A DNA stretch of 64,000 bases from Xanthobacter sp. NM-59 (GTDB taxonomy: Bacteria > Pseudomonadota > Alphaproteobacteria > Rhizobiales > Xanthobacteraceae), in contig NZ_JACBFQ010000010.1 of assembly GCF_021401125.1 (NCBI RefSeq), positions 1-64,000 on the forward strand. The letters are read 5' to 3'. Below, in pieces: positions 16,500 through 24,507 of this stretch. The translations under genes were made by a program, and so were the position numbers. The notes under the pieces were generated by a model. The model was not told where the DNA came from. It made no database searches and saw only the letters and a program-made list of their open reading frames with translations. Each line of letters begins with the position of its first letter. Position 1 is the first letter of the stretch.

Positions 16500-17297
16500 A
16501 TGACCTCCTTCACCGGTCCCGCCTCTTCCGCACACGCCCGCCCGCCGCGCGTGGGGCTGTTCTGCACCTGCCTCGTGGACACGCTGCGCCCGTCGGTAGG
16601 GTTCGCGGCGGCCAAGCTGCTGGAGGAGGCCGGCTGCGAGGTGGACGTGCCGCGCCAGACCTGCTGCGGCCAGCCCGCCTTCAATTCCGGCGATCGCGCC
16701 ACCGCCCGCGCTTTGGCGGAACAGACCATCGCCGCCTTCGAGAGCTTCGATTACGTGGTCGCTCCCTCCGGCTCCTGCGCGGGCATGATGAAGACCCATT
16801 ATGCCGAGCTGTTCGCCGGCGAGCCGGATGGGATGATCCGCGCCGAGCATTTCTGCGCCAAGGTTTACGAGCTCGTCTCCTTCCTGGTGGACGTGATGGG
16901 GATGACCTCCGTCACCGCCCGCTATGAGGGCGTCGCCACCTATCACGACAGCTGCTCGGGCCTGCGCGAGCTCAAGGTGAAGGACCAGCCGCGCACGCTG
17001 CTCGCCTCGGTGGAGGGCCTCACCCTCAATGAGATGGCGGATGCGGACACCTGCTGCGGCTTCGGCGGCACCTTCTGCGTGAAATATCCCGACATCTCCA
17101 ACGCCATCGTGGGCAAGAAGGCGGACAATGTCGTGGCCTCGGGAGCCGACACCCTGCTGGCGGGCGACCTCGGCTGCCTCATGAACATGGCCGGCAAGCT
17201 GCAGCGCGAGGGGCACCAGATCGCCGTGCGCCATGTGGCCGAAGTGCTCGCCGGCATGGGCGACGGACCCGCCATCGGCGTCGCGAAAAAGGATTGA
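16500..17297 (+). CDS. lutA: L-lactate oxidation complex protein LutA (YkgE family)
   Basis: Cysteine-rich subunit of the LutABC L-lactate dehydrogenase complex that converts L-lactate to pyruvate. The 265-residue protein carries two CCG domains, the first with CTCLVDTLRP and DVPRQTCCGQPAFNSG, the second with YHDSCSGLRELKVK and DADTCCGFGGTFCVKYPD. In related heterodisulfide-reductase-type proteins these motifs bind an unusual [4Fe-4S] cluster or interact with one. It opens a lutA-lutB-lutC operon, with 11 bp to lutB. No lactate permease or LldR/LutR gene sits next to it in the window. Confidence 0.93.
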   Translation: MTSFTGPASSAHARPPRVGLFCTCLVDTLRPSVGFAAAKLLEEAGCEVDVPRQTCCGQPAFNSGDRATARALAEQTIAAFESFDYVVAPSGSCAGMMKTHYAELFAGEPDGMIRAEHFCAKVYELVSFLVDVMGMTSVTARYEGVATYHDSCSGLRELKVKDQPRTLLASVEGLTLNEMADADTCCGFGGTFCVKYPDISNAIVGKKADNVVASGADTLLAGDLGCLMNMAGKLQREGHQIAVRHVAEVLAGMGDGPAIGVAKKD

Positions 17298-17308
17298 GGA
17301 GAGAGGCC

Positions 17309-18751
17309 ATGAGCATCGCCATCACCTCGCCCCAGCTGAAGGAAAACGCGGCAGAGGCGCTGAAGGACGCCCAGCTGCAGGAAGCCCTGGCCAAGGTGGG
17401 CCCCGGCTTCATCGGCAAGCGCGCGGCGGCCGCCGCCGCGATGCCGGAATTCGATGCCCTGCGCGACAGCGCACGGGACATCAAGAACCACACGCTGGCC
17501 CATCTCGACCTCTATCTGGAGCGCTTCGAGGAGAAGGTCCGCGAGGCCGGCGGCCACGTGCATTACGCAGTGGACGCGGCGGACGCGCGCGCCATCATCA
17601 CCGACATCTGCAAGCGCCTCTCCGCGAAGACGGTGACCAAGGGCAAGAGCATGATCTCGGAAGAGATCGGCCTCAACGACCACCTGGAAGCCCAGGGCAT
17701 CATTCCGGTCGAGACCGATCTCGGCGAATACCTCATCCAGATCCGGCATGAGACGCCGTCCCACATCATCGCCCCGGCCATCCACCTCAACAAACGGCAG
17801 GTGGAAGCGGACTTCCGCCGCGTCCATACCGACCTGCCGGCAGACCGCGACCTCACCGAGCCCACCTCCCTGCTGGCGGAGGCGCGCGGTGAGCTGCGCC
17901 AGAAGTTCCTGGTGGCCGATGTGGGCATCACCGGCGCCAATTTCCTCATCGCCGAAACGGGCACCTCCGTGCTCGTGACCAATGAGGGCAATGGCGACCT
18001 CACCCAGACCCTGCCCAAGGCGCACATCGTGCTCGCCTCGCTGGAAAAGCTGGTCCCCACGCTGGAGGACGCCACCCAGCTCCTGCGCGTGCTCGCCCGC
18101 TCGGCCACCGGGCAGGACATGAGCGTTTACACCACCTTTTCCACCGGCCCGCGCCGGCCGCAGGATGGCGACGGGCCGGGCGAATACCACGTGGTGCTGC
18201 TGGACAATGGCCGCTCCGCCATGCTGGAGGGCGAACTGCGCGAGATGCTGCGCTGCATCCGCTGCGGCGCCTGCATGAACCATTGCCCGGTCTATCACGC
18301 CATCGGCGGCCATGCTTATGGCTGGGTCTATCCCGGCCCCATGGGCTCGGTGCTCACCCCGTCCCTCATCGGTGTGGAGAAGGGCGCCAACCTGCCCAAT
18401 GCCTCCACCTTCTGCGGCCGGTGCGAGGAAGTGTGCCCGGTGCGCATTCCCCTGCCCAAGCTCATGCGCCATTGGCGGGAGAAGGAGTTTGAGCGCCATC
18501 TCACCCCCGCGCCCCAGCGCTATGGCCTGAAGGTGTGGAGCTTCTTCGCCACCCGCGGCTGGCTCTACCGGCCAGCGACCCGCCTCGCCATGGCGGCGCT
18601 GTCGCTGCTGGGGCGGAGCAAGGGCCGCTTTTCCAGCCTGCCGCTGGCGGGCGGATGGACGAAATATCGCGATTTTCCCGCCCCCGAGGGCGACACCTTC
18701 CAGGCCCAGTGGCGCGCCCGCAAGGCCTCCAGCCGGAGCAACGCGGCATGA
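17309..18751 (+). CDS. lutB: L-lactate oxidation iron-sulfur protein LutB
   Basis: Electron-transfer subunit of LutABC. The 480-residue protein has an N-terminal LUD domain (about 60-300, with ITGANFLIAETGTSVLVTNE) and two ferredoxin-type [4Fe-4S] motifs, CIRCGACMNHCPVY and CGRCEEVCPVRIPLPKL, followed by the usual C-terminal extension with ATRGWLYRPATRLA. The start at 17309 is preceded by a GAGGAGAGAGG purine tract. Its stop overlaps the lutC start by four bases (ATGA), showing translational coupling. The order A-B-C is the same as in Bacillus and Shewanella lut operons. Confidence 0.95.
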   Translation: MSIAITSPQLKENAAEALKDAQLQEALAKVGPGFIGKRAAAAAAMPEFDALRDSARDIKNHTLAHLDLYLERFEEKVREAGGHVHYAVDAADARAIITDICKRLSAKTVTKGKSMISEEIGLNDHLEAQGIIPVETDLGEYLIQIRHETPSHIIAPAIHLNKRQVEADFRRVHTDLPADRDLTEPTSLLAEARGELRQKFLVADVGITGANFLIAETGTSVLVTNEGNGDLTQTLPKAHIVLASLEKLVPTLEDATQLLRVLARSATGQDMSVYTTFSTGPRRPQDGDGPGEYHVVLLDNGRSAMLEGELREMLRCIRCGACMNHCPVYHAIGGHAYGWVYPGPMGSVLTPSLIGVEKGANLPNASTFCGRCEEVCPVRIPLPKLMRHWREKEFERHLTPAPQRYGLKVWSFFATRGWLYRPATRLAMAALSLLGRSKGRFSSLPLAGGWTKYRDFPAPEGDTFQAQWRARKASSRSNAA

Positions 18752-19431
18752 GCACGTCCCGCGATATCGTTCTTGCCTCCGTTCGCCGCTCCCTTGGCGT
18801 CACCTCCGGGGAGGCGCCCCGCCGCCAGGCGGTGGATGACCGGCTGAAGGGCCACCCGGCCGGCGTGGTGCCCGCGCGCGGCCAGCTTGCGCCAGCCGAG
18901 CGGCTCGCTTTGTTCAAGGACAAGGTGGTGGCCGCCGCGGCCACCCTTGACCACCTGCCCTCCACTGCGGAGGTGCCCGGCGCCATCGCCGCCTATCTGC
19001 GCGCGCGCAACCTGCCGGCCACCCTGCTGCGCGGCGCCGACCCGCGCCTGGCGGCCCTGCCGTGGCAGAACGAGCCCCAGCTCGATGTCTGGATCGGCCC
19101 GTCCGACGGGCGCCAGCTGGTGGGCCTGTCCCATGCCCTGGGCGGGGTGGCCGAATCAGGCACGCTGGTGCTGCTCTCGGGCCCGGACAACCCGACCACC
19201 CTCAATTTCCTGCCCGACCATCACCTTGTGGTGGTGGATGCCCGCGACGTGGCTGGCGATTACGAGACCCTGTGGACCCGCATCCGCGCGCTGTTCCCCG
19301 AAGGGCCGCTCCCGCGCGAGGTGAACTGGATCACCGGCCCGTCCCGCTCGGCGGACATTGAGCAAACCCTGCTGCTGGGCGCCCACGGGCCGCGCAGCCT
19401 GCATGTTCTGCTGGTGGGGGAAGCCGGCTAA
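18748..19431 (+). CDS. lutC: L-lactate utilization protein LutC (LUD domain)
   Basis: Third member of the LutABC complex, a LUD/YkgG-type protein of 227 residues. Visible features are the LUD core with HALGGVAESGTLVLLSGPDN and LNFLPDHHLVVVDARDVAG, then GPSRSADIEQTLLLGAHGP and the closing RSLHVLLVGEAG, which match the family. The ATG overlaps the lutB stop as ATGA. LutC is required for lactate growth in Bacillus though its exact part in catalysis is unsettled. Confidence 0.94.
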   Translation: MSTSRDIVLASVRRSLGVTSGEAPRRQAVDDRLKGHPAGVVPARGQLAPAERLALFKDKVVAAAATLDHLPSTAEVPGAIAAYLRARNLPATLLRGADPRLAALPWQNEPQLDVWIGPSDGRQLVGLSHALGGVAESGTLVLLSGPDNPTTLNFLPDHHLVVVDARDVAGDYETLWTRIRALFPEGPLPREVNWITGPSRSADIEQTLLLGAHGPRSLHVLLVGEAG

Positions 19432-19584
19432 GCGGCCTTCACCCTTCGGAACATGATGCCTTCGCGCAACGGGTGGCTGGCAAAATGCCGCGACCGTCCA
19501 ACTGTTGCCAGCGTTAACCAAACTTGGGTTGCCGCCCGGCCAAATTGGCGGCAGAACTCGATCAACACGATCCAGGGTGCCCAA

Positions 19585-20301
19585 ATGCCATTGAGCTTGC
19601 GCTTCGCCGTGGCGCTGTTCGCAGCGCTGTTCCTCACCGTCACCGGACGACCCGCTGCCGCTCAAGGCACCCCGCACGTCTACCTCATGCGCGGCCTCGC
19701 CAACGTCTTCTCCTATGGCATGGATGATCTCGCGGCCAAGCTCAATGCCCGCGGCATTCCCGCCACCGTCTATGAATATGGCCAGTGGGAGCAGGTCGCG
19801 GCCCAGGCCTCGGCCGTGAGCAAGGCCGATCGCGGCTCGCCCATCATCATCATCGGTCATTCCCTCGGCGCCGATGCCGCGATTGAGGCCGGTGAGCGGC
19901 TGACCGCCCTCGGCACGCCGGCCAAGCTGGTGGTCACCTTCGATCCGGTCGGGGTCACCAGCGTGGGCGCCGCCTCCGGCAAGTTCGTGAACTACTACCA
20001 GTCGAACAACGGCTACGGGAAGCGCCTCACCGCCGGGCCCGGCTTCCGTGGCCGGCTCGTCAATCGCAATCTCGACAGCGTCGCCGCGCTCGATCATTTC
20101 AATATCGAGAAGTCGCCGGCCCTCCATTCGGAGGTCATCGCCTCGGTCCAGTCCTTGAAGGCGCGGCCGAAGCCGAAGCCGGCCCCTGCCGCCCCTGCGG
20201 TCGCGCCCTCCTCCCAGGCCGCGGCTTCCCCGGCGACGCCTGCTTCCGCCACCACCTCCGGCGAGCGCGCAGCGGCGGCCTCCAGCCAAAAGGCCATGTG
20301 A
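19585..20301 (+). CDS. secreted alpha/beta hydrolase-fold protein
   Basis: The 238-residue product starts with a signal peptide (MPLSLRFAVALFAALFLTVT, cleavage near AAAQ). The mature part has a hydrolase-like core: YLMRGLANVFSYGMDDLA, the nucleophile elbow GHSLGAD (GxSxG), a strand with VVTFDPVGV holding a possible catalytic aspartate, and LDSVAALDHFNIEKSP with a candidate histidine. The last 45 residues are Ala/Pro/Lys-rich and probably disordered. The ATG at 19585 is preferred because it gives a clean signal peptide; the frame is open further upstream. It could be a lipase-like or thioesterase-like protein; the substrate is unknown. Confidence 0.72.
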   Translation: MPLSLRFAVALFAALFLTVTGRPAAAQGTPHVYLMRGLANVFSYGMDDLAAKLNARGIPATVYEYGQWEQVAAQASAVSKADRGSPIIIIGHSLGADAAIEAGERLTALGTPAKLVVTFDPVGVTSVGAASGKFVNYYQSNNGYGKRLTAGPGFRGRLVNRNLDSVAALDHFNIEKSPALHSEVIASVQSLKARPKPKPAPAAPAVAPSSQAAASPATPASATTSGERAAAASSQKAM

Positions 20302-20366
20302 GTTCGAAGGGGCGGACGGCATTCCCTTTGGGAATGGACAGGACTTCCGCCCCCGCCATCCAGATA

Positions 20367-20401
20367 AAGGGCCGCGCCTCCCGGTGGAGGTTGCGGCCCT
20401 T
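20367..20401 (+). terminator. strong hairpin after the secreted hydrolase gene
   Basis: Outer arms AAGGGCCGC (20367-20375) and GCGGCCCTT (20393-20401) enclose an inner CCTCC/GGAGG stem with a CGGT loop. It is followed by GGCTTTTCC, a short T-rich stretch. It lies 66 bp after the stop codon and is the likely terminator. Confidence 0.72.
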
Positions 20402-20731
20402 GGCTTTTCCGGCATGCCCATCCACGCCCCGGCCGTTTAGAGCGAGTTGGAAGCGGGTGCCCGCCCAAGATGCGCCGCCTTCAATGACCTGGAGCGCTTT
20501 CTTATTCCGTAAGGGCGCGGCGATGCGCCCGGCATCCGCCGGCGCGCTTGGCAGATGCCGGGGAGATTCGACCGGGGCGCGCCCCCTGGGCGCATGCCTT
20601 AGGGTCCCCGCCCACCATGCTTACCAGACAAACGCGCGTGCCCCTTGAGATCGCTTGCCCTTGAGATCGCGTGCTCCTGAGCCAGGTGCATCTTGGGATC
20701 CGGCAGCTCAAGGATCGGGTGACCCGGGCTC
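20402..20731. other. intergenic region with short repeats, no gene supported
   Basis: This stretch lies between the hydrolase terminator and the 14-bp repeat block beyond the azlD stop. No frame has protein-like composition. It contains one 16-bp tandem duplication, listed separately. Confidence 0.5.
20643..20674. repeat. two-copy 16-bp tandem repeat
   Basis: CCTTGAGATCGCTTGC (20643-20658) is followed at once by CCTTGAGATCGCGTGC (20659-20674), differing at one base. It is part of the repetitive stretch downstream of azlD. Confidence 0.8.
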
Positions 20732-20830
20732 CTAGGGCTTGGCCTCAGAAGACTTGGTCCCAGGTAGCTAGGCCCAGGTCGCTGGGCTCAGGTGGCTTGG
20801 GACAGAAGGCTGGGCTCAGGGCAGGAAGGC
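20732..20830. repeat. imperfect 14-bp tandem repeat array at the azlD 3' end
   Basis: Successive units read CTAGGGCTTGGCCT, CAGAAGACTTGGTCC, CAGGTAGCTAGGCC, CAGGTCGCTGGGCT, CAGGTGGCTTGGGA, CAGAAGGCTGGGCT and a decayed CAGGGCAGGAAGGC. The consensus is about CAGGTGGCTTGGCT with a period of 14 (one unit has 15). The array abuts azlD: its stop codon (20816-20818) spans the last unit boundary. Replication slippage around the azlD terminus is a simple origin. Confidence 0.75.
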
Positions 20831-21121
20831 GCGGGTGGCGGCGGCCACGGCCATGGCGGCGGCTACGGGGATGATGTCGTTGCGCACCAGCTTCGCGGTG
20901 ATCACGGCGGCGGCAAGGCCGGCAATCATGCCCTTGTCACCATGCACCGCGCCCGGCGCCAGCAGCGCCACCAGCACCGATCCGGGCAGGCAATCCAGCA
21001 CCTTGCGCACCCGCGGCGTGACCGGGATGAGGCGCATGAGGAAGAAACCCGCCGTGCGGTTGAACACGGTGGCGAGGGCCATCACCAGGATGGCGAGCAG
21101 CGTGCCCCCATCAACGCTCAT
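20816..21121 (-). CDS. azlD: AzlD family branched-chain amino acid transport subunit
   Basis: Small subunit of the AzlCD exporter, which moves branched-chain amino acids out of the cell. The 101-residue protein has about four hydrophobic segments, with the family-like RTAGFFLMRLIPVTPRVRKV and DCLPGSVLVALLAPGAV, and a second half AAVITAKLVRNDIIPVAAAM. Its ATG lies inside the end of azlC (11-bp overlap), the usual coupled arrangement. The C-terminus ends within the tandem repeat array. Confidence 0.88.
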   Translation of the reverse strand: MSVDGGTLLAILVMALATVFNRTAGFFLMRLIPVTPRVRKVLDCLPGSVLVALLAPGAVHGDKGMIAGLAAAVITAKLVRNDIIPVAAAMAVAAATRAFLP

Positions 21122-21824
21122 CGGTGAAGCCTCCGGCCAGGGCACCGGCCAGCGCGCCGATGACGATGAACCACCAGCCCGGCAGCAGGAAGGACACGAC
21201 GATGGCGACCGCCGCCGCCACGCCCCAGCCCACCGCCTCGCGCCGGCCGCGCCAGTTGGGCAGCAGCATGGCGATGAAGAAAGCGGGCACCACCAGATCC
21301 ACCCCCACGGCCTTCGGATCGGGAATGCCGCCGCCCACCACATGGCCGGCGAGGGTGCCGAGCACCCAGATGACCCAGGTGACGAACCCCGCGCCGATGA
21401 AATAGCCCACATCCCAGCCGCCCTGGGCGTGGTAGCGCATGGCGAGCGCCCAGTTGTTGTCGGCCAGCAGCACCAGCGAGGAATAGGACTGCCACGCCGG
21501 CAGCGGCGCGAACCAGGGCCGAAGCGAGGCCGCCATCAGCACGTGGCGCATGTTCACCGTCATGGTGAGGAAGCCGAGCGCCAGCAGCGAAGCGGCCGTC
21601 CAATGGGTGGACCAGCCCTCCAACGCCACCATCTGGGCCAGGCCCGCGAACACGAGGCCGCTGAACAGGCCGGCCTCGGCCAGGCTCAGCCCCTTCTGGG
21701 CGGCGGCGGCACCGAAGGCCATGGCGAACACCACCAGCCCCGGCATGAGCGGAAAGATGGTGCGCGCGCCATCAAGGCAGCCCGCGAGCGTGAGCGTGGT
21801 TTGGGTGTGGGCAGAGCGGGGCAT
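21111..21824 (-). CDS. azlC: AzlC family branched-chain amino acid transporter
   Basis: Large membrane subunit of the AzlCD exporter. The 237-residue product has about seven to eight hydrophobic segments with family hallmarks such as LMPGLVVFAMAFGAAAAQKG, EAGLFSGLVFAGLAQMVAL and TMTVNMRHVLMAASL. It overlaps azlD by 11 bp and lies 64 bp downstream of a LysR gene on the same strand, which may be its regulator or simply a neighbour. Substrate assignment is by family only. Confidence 0.92.
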   Translation of the reverse strand: MPRSAHTQTTLTLAGCLDGARTIFPLMPGLVVFAMAFGAAAAQKGLSLAEAGLFSGLVFAGLAQMVALEGWSTHWTAASLLALGFLTMTVNMRHVLMAASLRPWFAPLPAWQSYSSLVLLADNNWALAMRYHAQGGWDVGYFIGAGFVTWVIWVLGTLAGHVVGGGIPDPKAVGVDLVVPAFFIAMLLPNWRGRREAVGWGVAAAVAIVVSFLLPGWWFIVIGALAGALAGGFTDER

Positions 21825-21888
21825 GGGGACACGATGAAGCGGAGGGACAACCTTTATGGCCTGTCACGGCGCGCCGGCCAACCCGCTT

Positions 21889-22842
21889 TCACCCCTCGCC
21901 AGCCCCTGAAGCCTTCGCCATGCCGCCAAGCAGGGCGTCCAGCCCCTCGTCCCAGCTTGGCACCGGGCCGTATTGCGCCGCGAGATGATCGATGAACAGG
22001 CGCACCTTGCGCGGCAGGAACCGGCGCGAGGGATAAACGGCGAACACCCCGACCCGGTGGGACGCCCGCCACTGCGGCAGCACCACCTTGAGCGCCCCGG
22101 ACCGCAATTGCGGCCCCACGTCCCAGGTGGAGCGCAGGGCGATGCCCACCGAGGCCAGGACGGCGGCGCGGACCACCTCGTTGGAATTGGTGCGCAGGGG
22201 TGCGCCGATGCGCAGCGTCACCGGCCCGTCCGGGCCTTCCAGCCGCCAGGGGTCCTGGCTGTGGGTGGCCAGCAGCACATGGCGCGAGAGATCGGCGATG
22301 GTGGCCGGCTCGCCCGCGCGGGCGAGATAATCCGGAGTGGCGCACAGCACCCGGTGCACGGGCGCTAGGCGCCGCGCCACCAGGCTCGAATCATCCAGGT
22401 CCGCGATGCGGATGGCGAGGTCGAACCCCTCGCCCACAATGTCCACGAACGCGTCGGTCAGCTCCAGGTCGATGGTGAGGCCGGGATTGGCCTCCAGCAG
22501 CGGGCCGATATGGGGGGCGATATGCATGCGCCCGAACGAGGTGGGCGCGGACACGCGCAGCAGGCCCCTCGCCTCCGCCGACCCATGGGTGAGCTGGTTC
22601 TCCGCCTCCTCCACCGCGGCGAGGATGGCCACCACGCGCTCGTAGAAGCCCTCCCCCGCCTCGGTCAGGGTCACCTTGCGGGTGGTGCGCTGAAACAGGC
22701 GGGTGCCGAGGCGCTCCTCCAGCCGCTGCACCCGCTTCGACACCACCGGCGGGGACAGCCCCAGCTCCCGCCCCGCTGCGGAAAGGCTGCCGGCGGTGAC
22801 GATGCGGGCGAAAATCTCAAGGTCGGCCAGATTGTCGATCAT
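21889..22842 (-). CDS. LysR family transcriptional regulator
   Basis: The 317-residue product has the LysR N-terminal winged HTH (MIDNLADLEIFARIVTAGSL, with SAAGRELGLSPPVVSKRVQR as helix-turn-helix) and a substrate-binding domain from about residue 90 (GLLRVSAPTSFGRMHIAPHI). The type resembles the CrgA/YafC-like group that often acts on neighbouring genes. The ATG at 22842 gives the conserved N-terminus; a GTG 39 bases upstream would add a poor extension. It is divergent from glcD and also upstream of azlC on the same strand, so it could control either; a glycolate or amino acid inducer is a guess. Confidence 0.9.
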   Translation of the reverse strand: MIDNLADLEIFARIVTAGSLSAAGRELGLSPPVVSKRVQRLEERLGTRLFQRTTRKVTLTEAGEGFYERVVAILAAVEEAENQLTHGSAEARGLLRVSAPTSFGRMHIAPHIGPLLEANPGLTIDLELTDAFVDIVGEGFDLAIRIADLDDSSLVARRLAPVHRVLCATPDYLARAGEPATIADLSRHVLLATHSQDPWRLEGPDGPVTLRIGAPLRTNSNEVVRAAVLASVGIALRSTWDVGPQLRSGALKVVLPQWRASHRVGVFAVYPSRRFLPRKVRLFIDHLAAQYGPVPSWDEGLDALLGGMAKASGAGEG

Positions 22843-22969
22843 GGGCGGCAGGGGCGCGATTTTTCCAGTTCTCCAACTCACTTTAGCCGCCGCGGCAACA
22901 ATCGGCGACGGATTTTCGCGCGGCAGGGATTATACTTGCTCCAAACACATCGGAACGGGAAACGCCGTA
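22843..22969. promoter_or_regulatory. divergent promoter region lysR / glcD
   Basis: The 127-bp gap should carry the glcD promoter and LysR binding sites. A TATACT at 22931-22936 is a good -10 for glcD; the -35 is poor, which fits an activator-dependent promoter. I could not assign a specific LysR box. Confidence 0.5.
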
Positions 22970-24493
22970 ATGGGAGCGACGATCGAGGCCGCAGGGGCGC
23001 CGCGCCTCGCCATGCCGGAGCCGGACGCCGGCGTCATGGGCCGCCGCGCGGCCATCGTCGCGGACCTGCGGGCCATTGTGGGCGCGGGCGCGGTGATCGA
23101 CCACGAGCGGGCCATGCGGCCGTATGAGTCAGACGCTCTCACCGCCCACCGTCAGCTTCCGCTCGCCGTGGTGCTGCCTTCGACCACCCAGGAGGTGGCG
23201 GCGGTGCTGAAATATTGCCACGACAACCGCATCCGCGTGGTGCCGCGCGGCGCCGGCACCTCCCTTTCCGGCGGCGCGCTGCCGCTGGCGGATGCGGTGC
23301 TGCTGGGCCTGGCGAAGTTCACCCGCGTACGCGAGATCGACATTGCCAATCGCTGCGCGGTGGTGGAGCCGGGGGTCACCAATCTCGGCATCACCAAGGC
23401 GGTCGAGCATCTGGGCTTCTATTACGCGCCCGACCCCTCCTCGCAGATCGCCTGCACCATCGGCGGCAATGTGGCGGAGAATTCCGGCGGCGTGCACTGT
23501 CTGAAATACGGCCTCACCACCCACAATGTGCTGGGCGCCGAGCTGGTGCTGATCTCCGGCGAGATCGTGCGGCTCGGCGGCAAGCATCTCGACGCTGGCG
23601 GGCTCGACCTGCTCTCCGTCGTCATCGGCTCGGAAGGCCTGCTGGGGGTGGTGACGGAAGTCACCGTGCGCCTTCTGAAGAAGCCGGACACCGCGCGCGC
23701 CGTGCTGGTGGGCTTCCCCTCCTCCGAGCAGGCGGGGGATTGCGTGGCTAAGATCATCGCTTCGGGCATCATTCCCGCCGGCATCGAAATGATGGACAAG
23801 GATGCCATCGCCGCCGCCGAAGCCTTCGTGAAGGTGGGCTATCCGCTGGATGTGGAAGCCCTGCTCATCGTCGAGCTGGATGGGCCGGAGGCCGAATGCG
23901 CCCACCTGCTGGGGGCTGTGGAGGCCCTCGCCCGCGATTGCGGCGCCACCACGCTGCGCGTCTCCCAAAGCGAGGAGGAGCGGCTGGGCTTCTGGGCCGG
24001 GCGCAAGGCGGCCTTTCCGGCGGTGGGGCGCATCTCCCCCGACTATCTCTGCATGGACGGCACCATTCCCCGCCGCCAGCTGCCCTTCGTTCTGGCGCGC
24101 ATGCGGGAGCTGTCCGGGAAACACGGCCTGCGCGTGGCCAATGTGTTCCACGCCGGTGATGGCAACCTGCACCCCCTCATCCTTTATGACGCCAATGCCC
24201 CGGGAGAGCTGGAGGCAGCCGAGGCGTTCGGCGCCGACATTTTGCGCCTGTGCGTGGAGGTGGGCGGCGTGCTCACCGGCGAGCATGGAGTGGGCATCGA
24301 AAAGCGCGACCTGATGCCGGAAATGTTCAACGAGACGGACCTGCTCCAACAGCAGCGCCTGAAATGCGCCTTCGATGCCGAGGGCCTGCTGAACCCCGGC
24401 AAGGTGTTCCCCACCCTGCACCGCTGCGCTGAGATGGGGCGGCTGCATGTGAGCGGCGGCGCCCTGCCCTTCCCTGATCTGCCGCGCTTTTGA
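22970..24493 (+). CDS. glcD: glycolate oxidase subunit GlcD (FAD-linked)
   Basis: Catalytic flavoprotein of the GlcDEF glycolate dehydrogenase, oxidising glycolate to glyoxylate. The 507 residues carry the vanillyl-alcohol-oxidase-type FAD domain (PRGAGTSLSGGALPLADAV and SQIACTIGGNVAENSGGVHC) and the C-terminal cap ending with NVFHAGDGNLHPLILYD and GVLTGEHGVGIEKRDLM. D-lactate dehydrogenases share the fold, but the glcE and glcF neighbours decide for glycolate. The start is the ATG at 22970. It begins a glcD-glcE-glcF run. Confidence 0.95.
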   Translation: MGATIEAAGAPRLAMPEPDAGVMGRRAAIVADLRAIVGAGAVIDHERAMRPYESDALTAHRQLPLAVVLPSTTQEVAAVLKYCHDNRIRVVPRGAGTSLSGGALPLADAVLLGLAKFTRVREIDIANRCAVVEPGVTNLGITKAVEHLGFYYAPDPSSQIACTIGGNVAENSGGVHCLKYGLTTHNVLGAELVLISGEIVRLGGKHLDAGGLDLLSVVIGSEGLLGVVTEVTVRLLKKPDTARAVLVGFPSSEQAGDCVAKIIASGIIPAGIEMMDKDAIAAAEAFVKVGYPLDVEALLIVELDGPEAECAHLLGAVEALARDCGATTLRVSQSEEERLGFWAGRKAAFPAVGRISPDYLCMDGTIPRRQLPFVLARMRELSGKHGLRVANVFHAGDGNLHPLILYDANAPGELEAAEAFGADILRLCVEVGGVLTGEHGVGIEKRDLMPEMFNETDLLQQQRLKCAFDAEGLLNPGKVFPTLHRCAEMGRLHVSGGALPFPDLPRF

Positions 24494-24507
24494 GGCCGCA
24501 CGCGACC

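Noticed and set aside
20732-20830. CRISPR-like array
   Set aside because: Units are 14 bp, degenerate and directly adjacent without spacers, and no cas genes are near.
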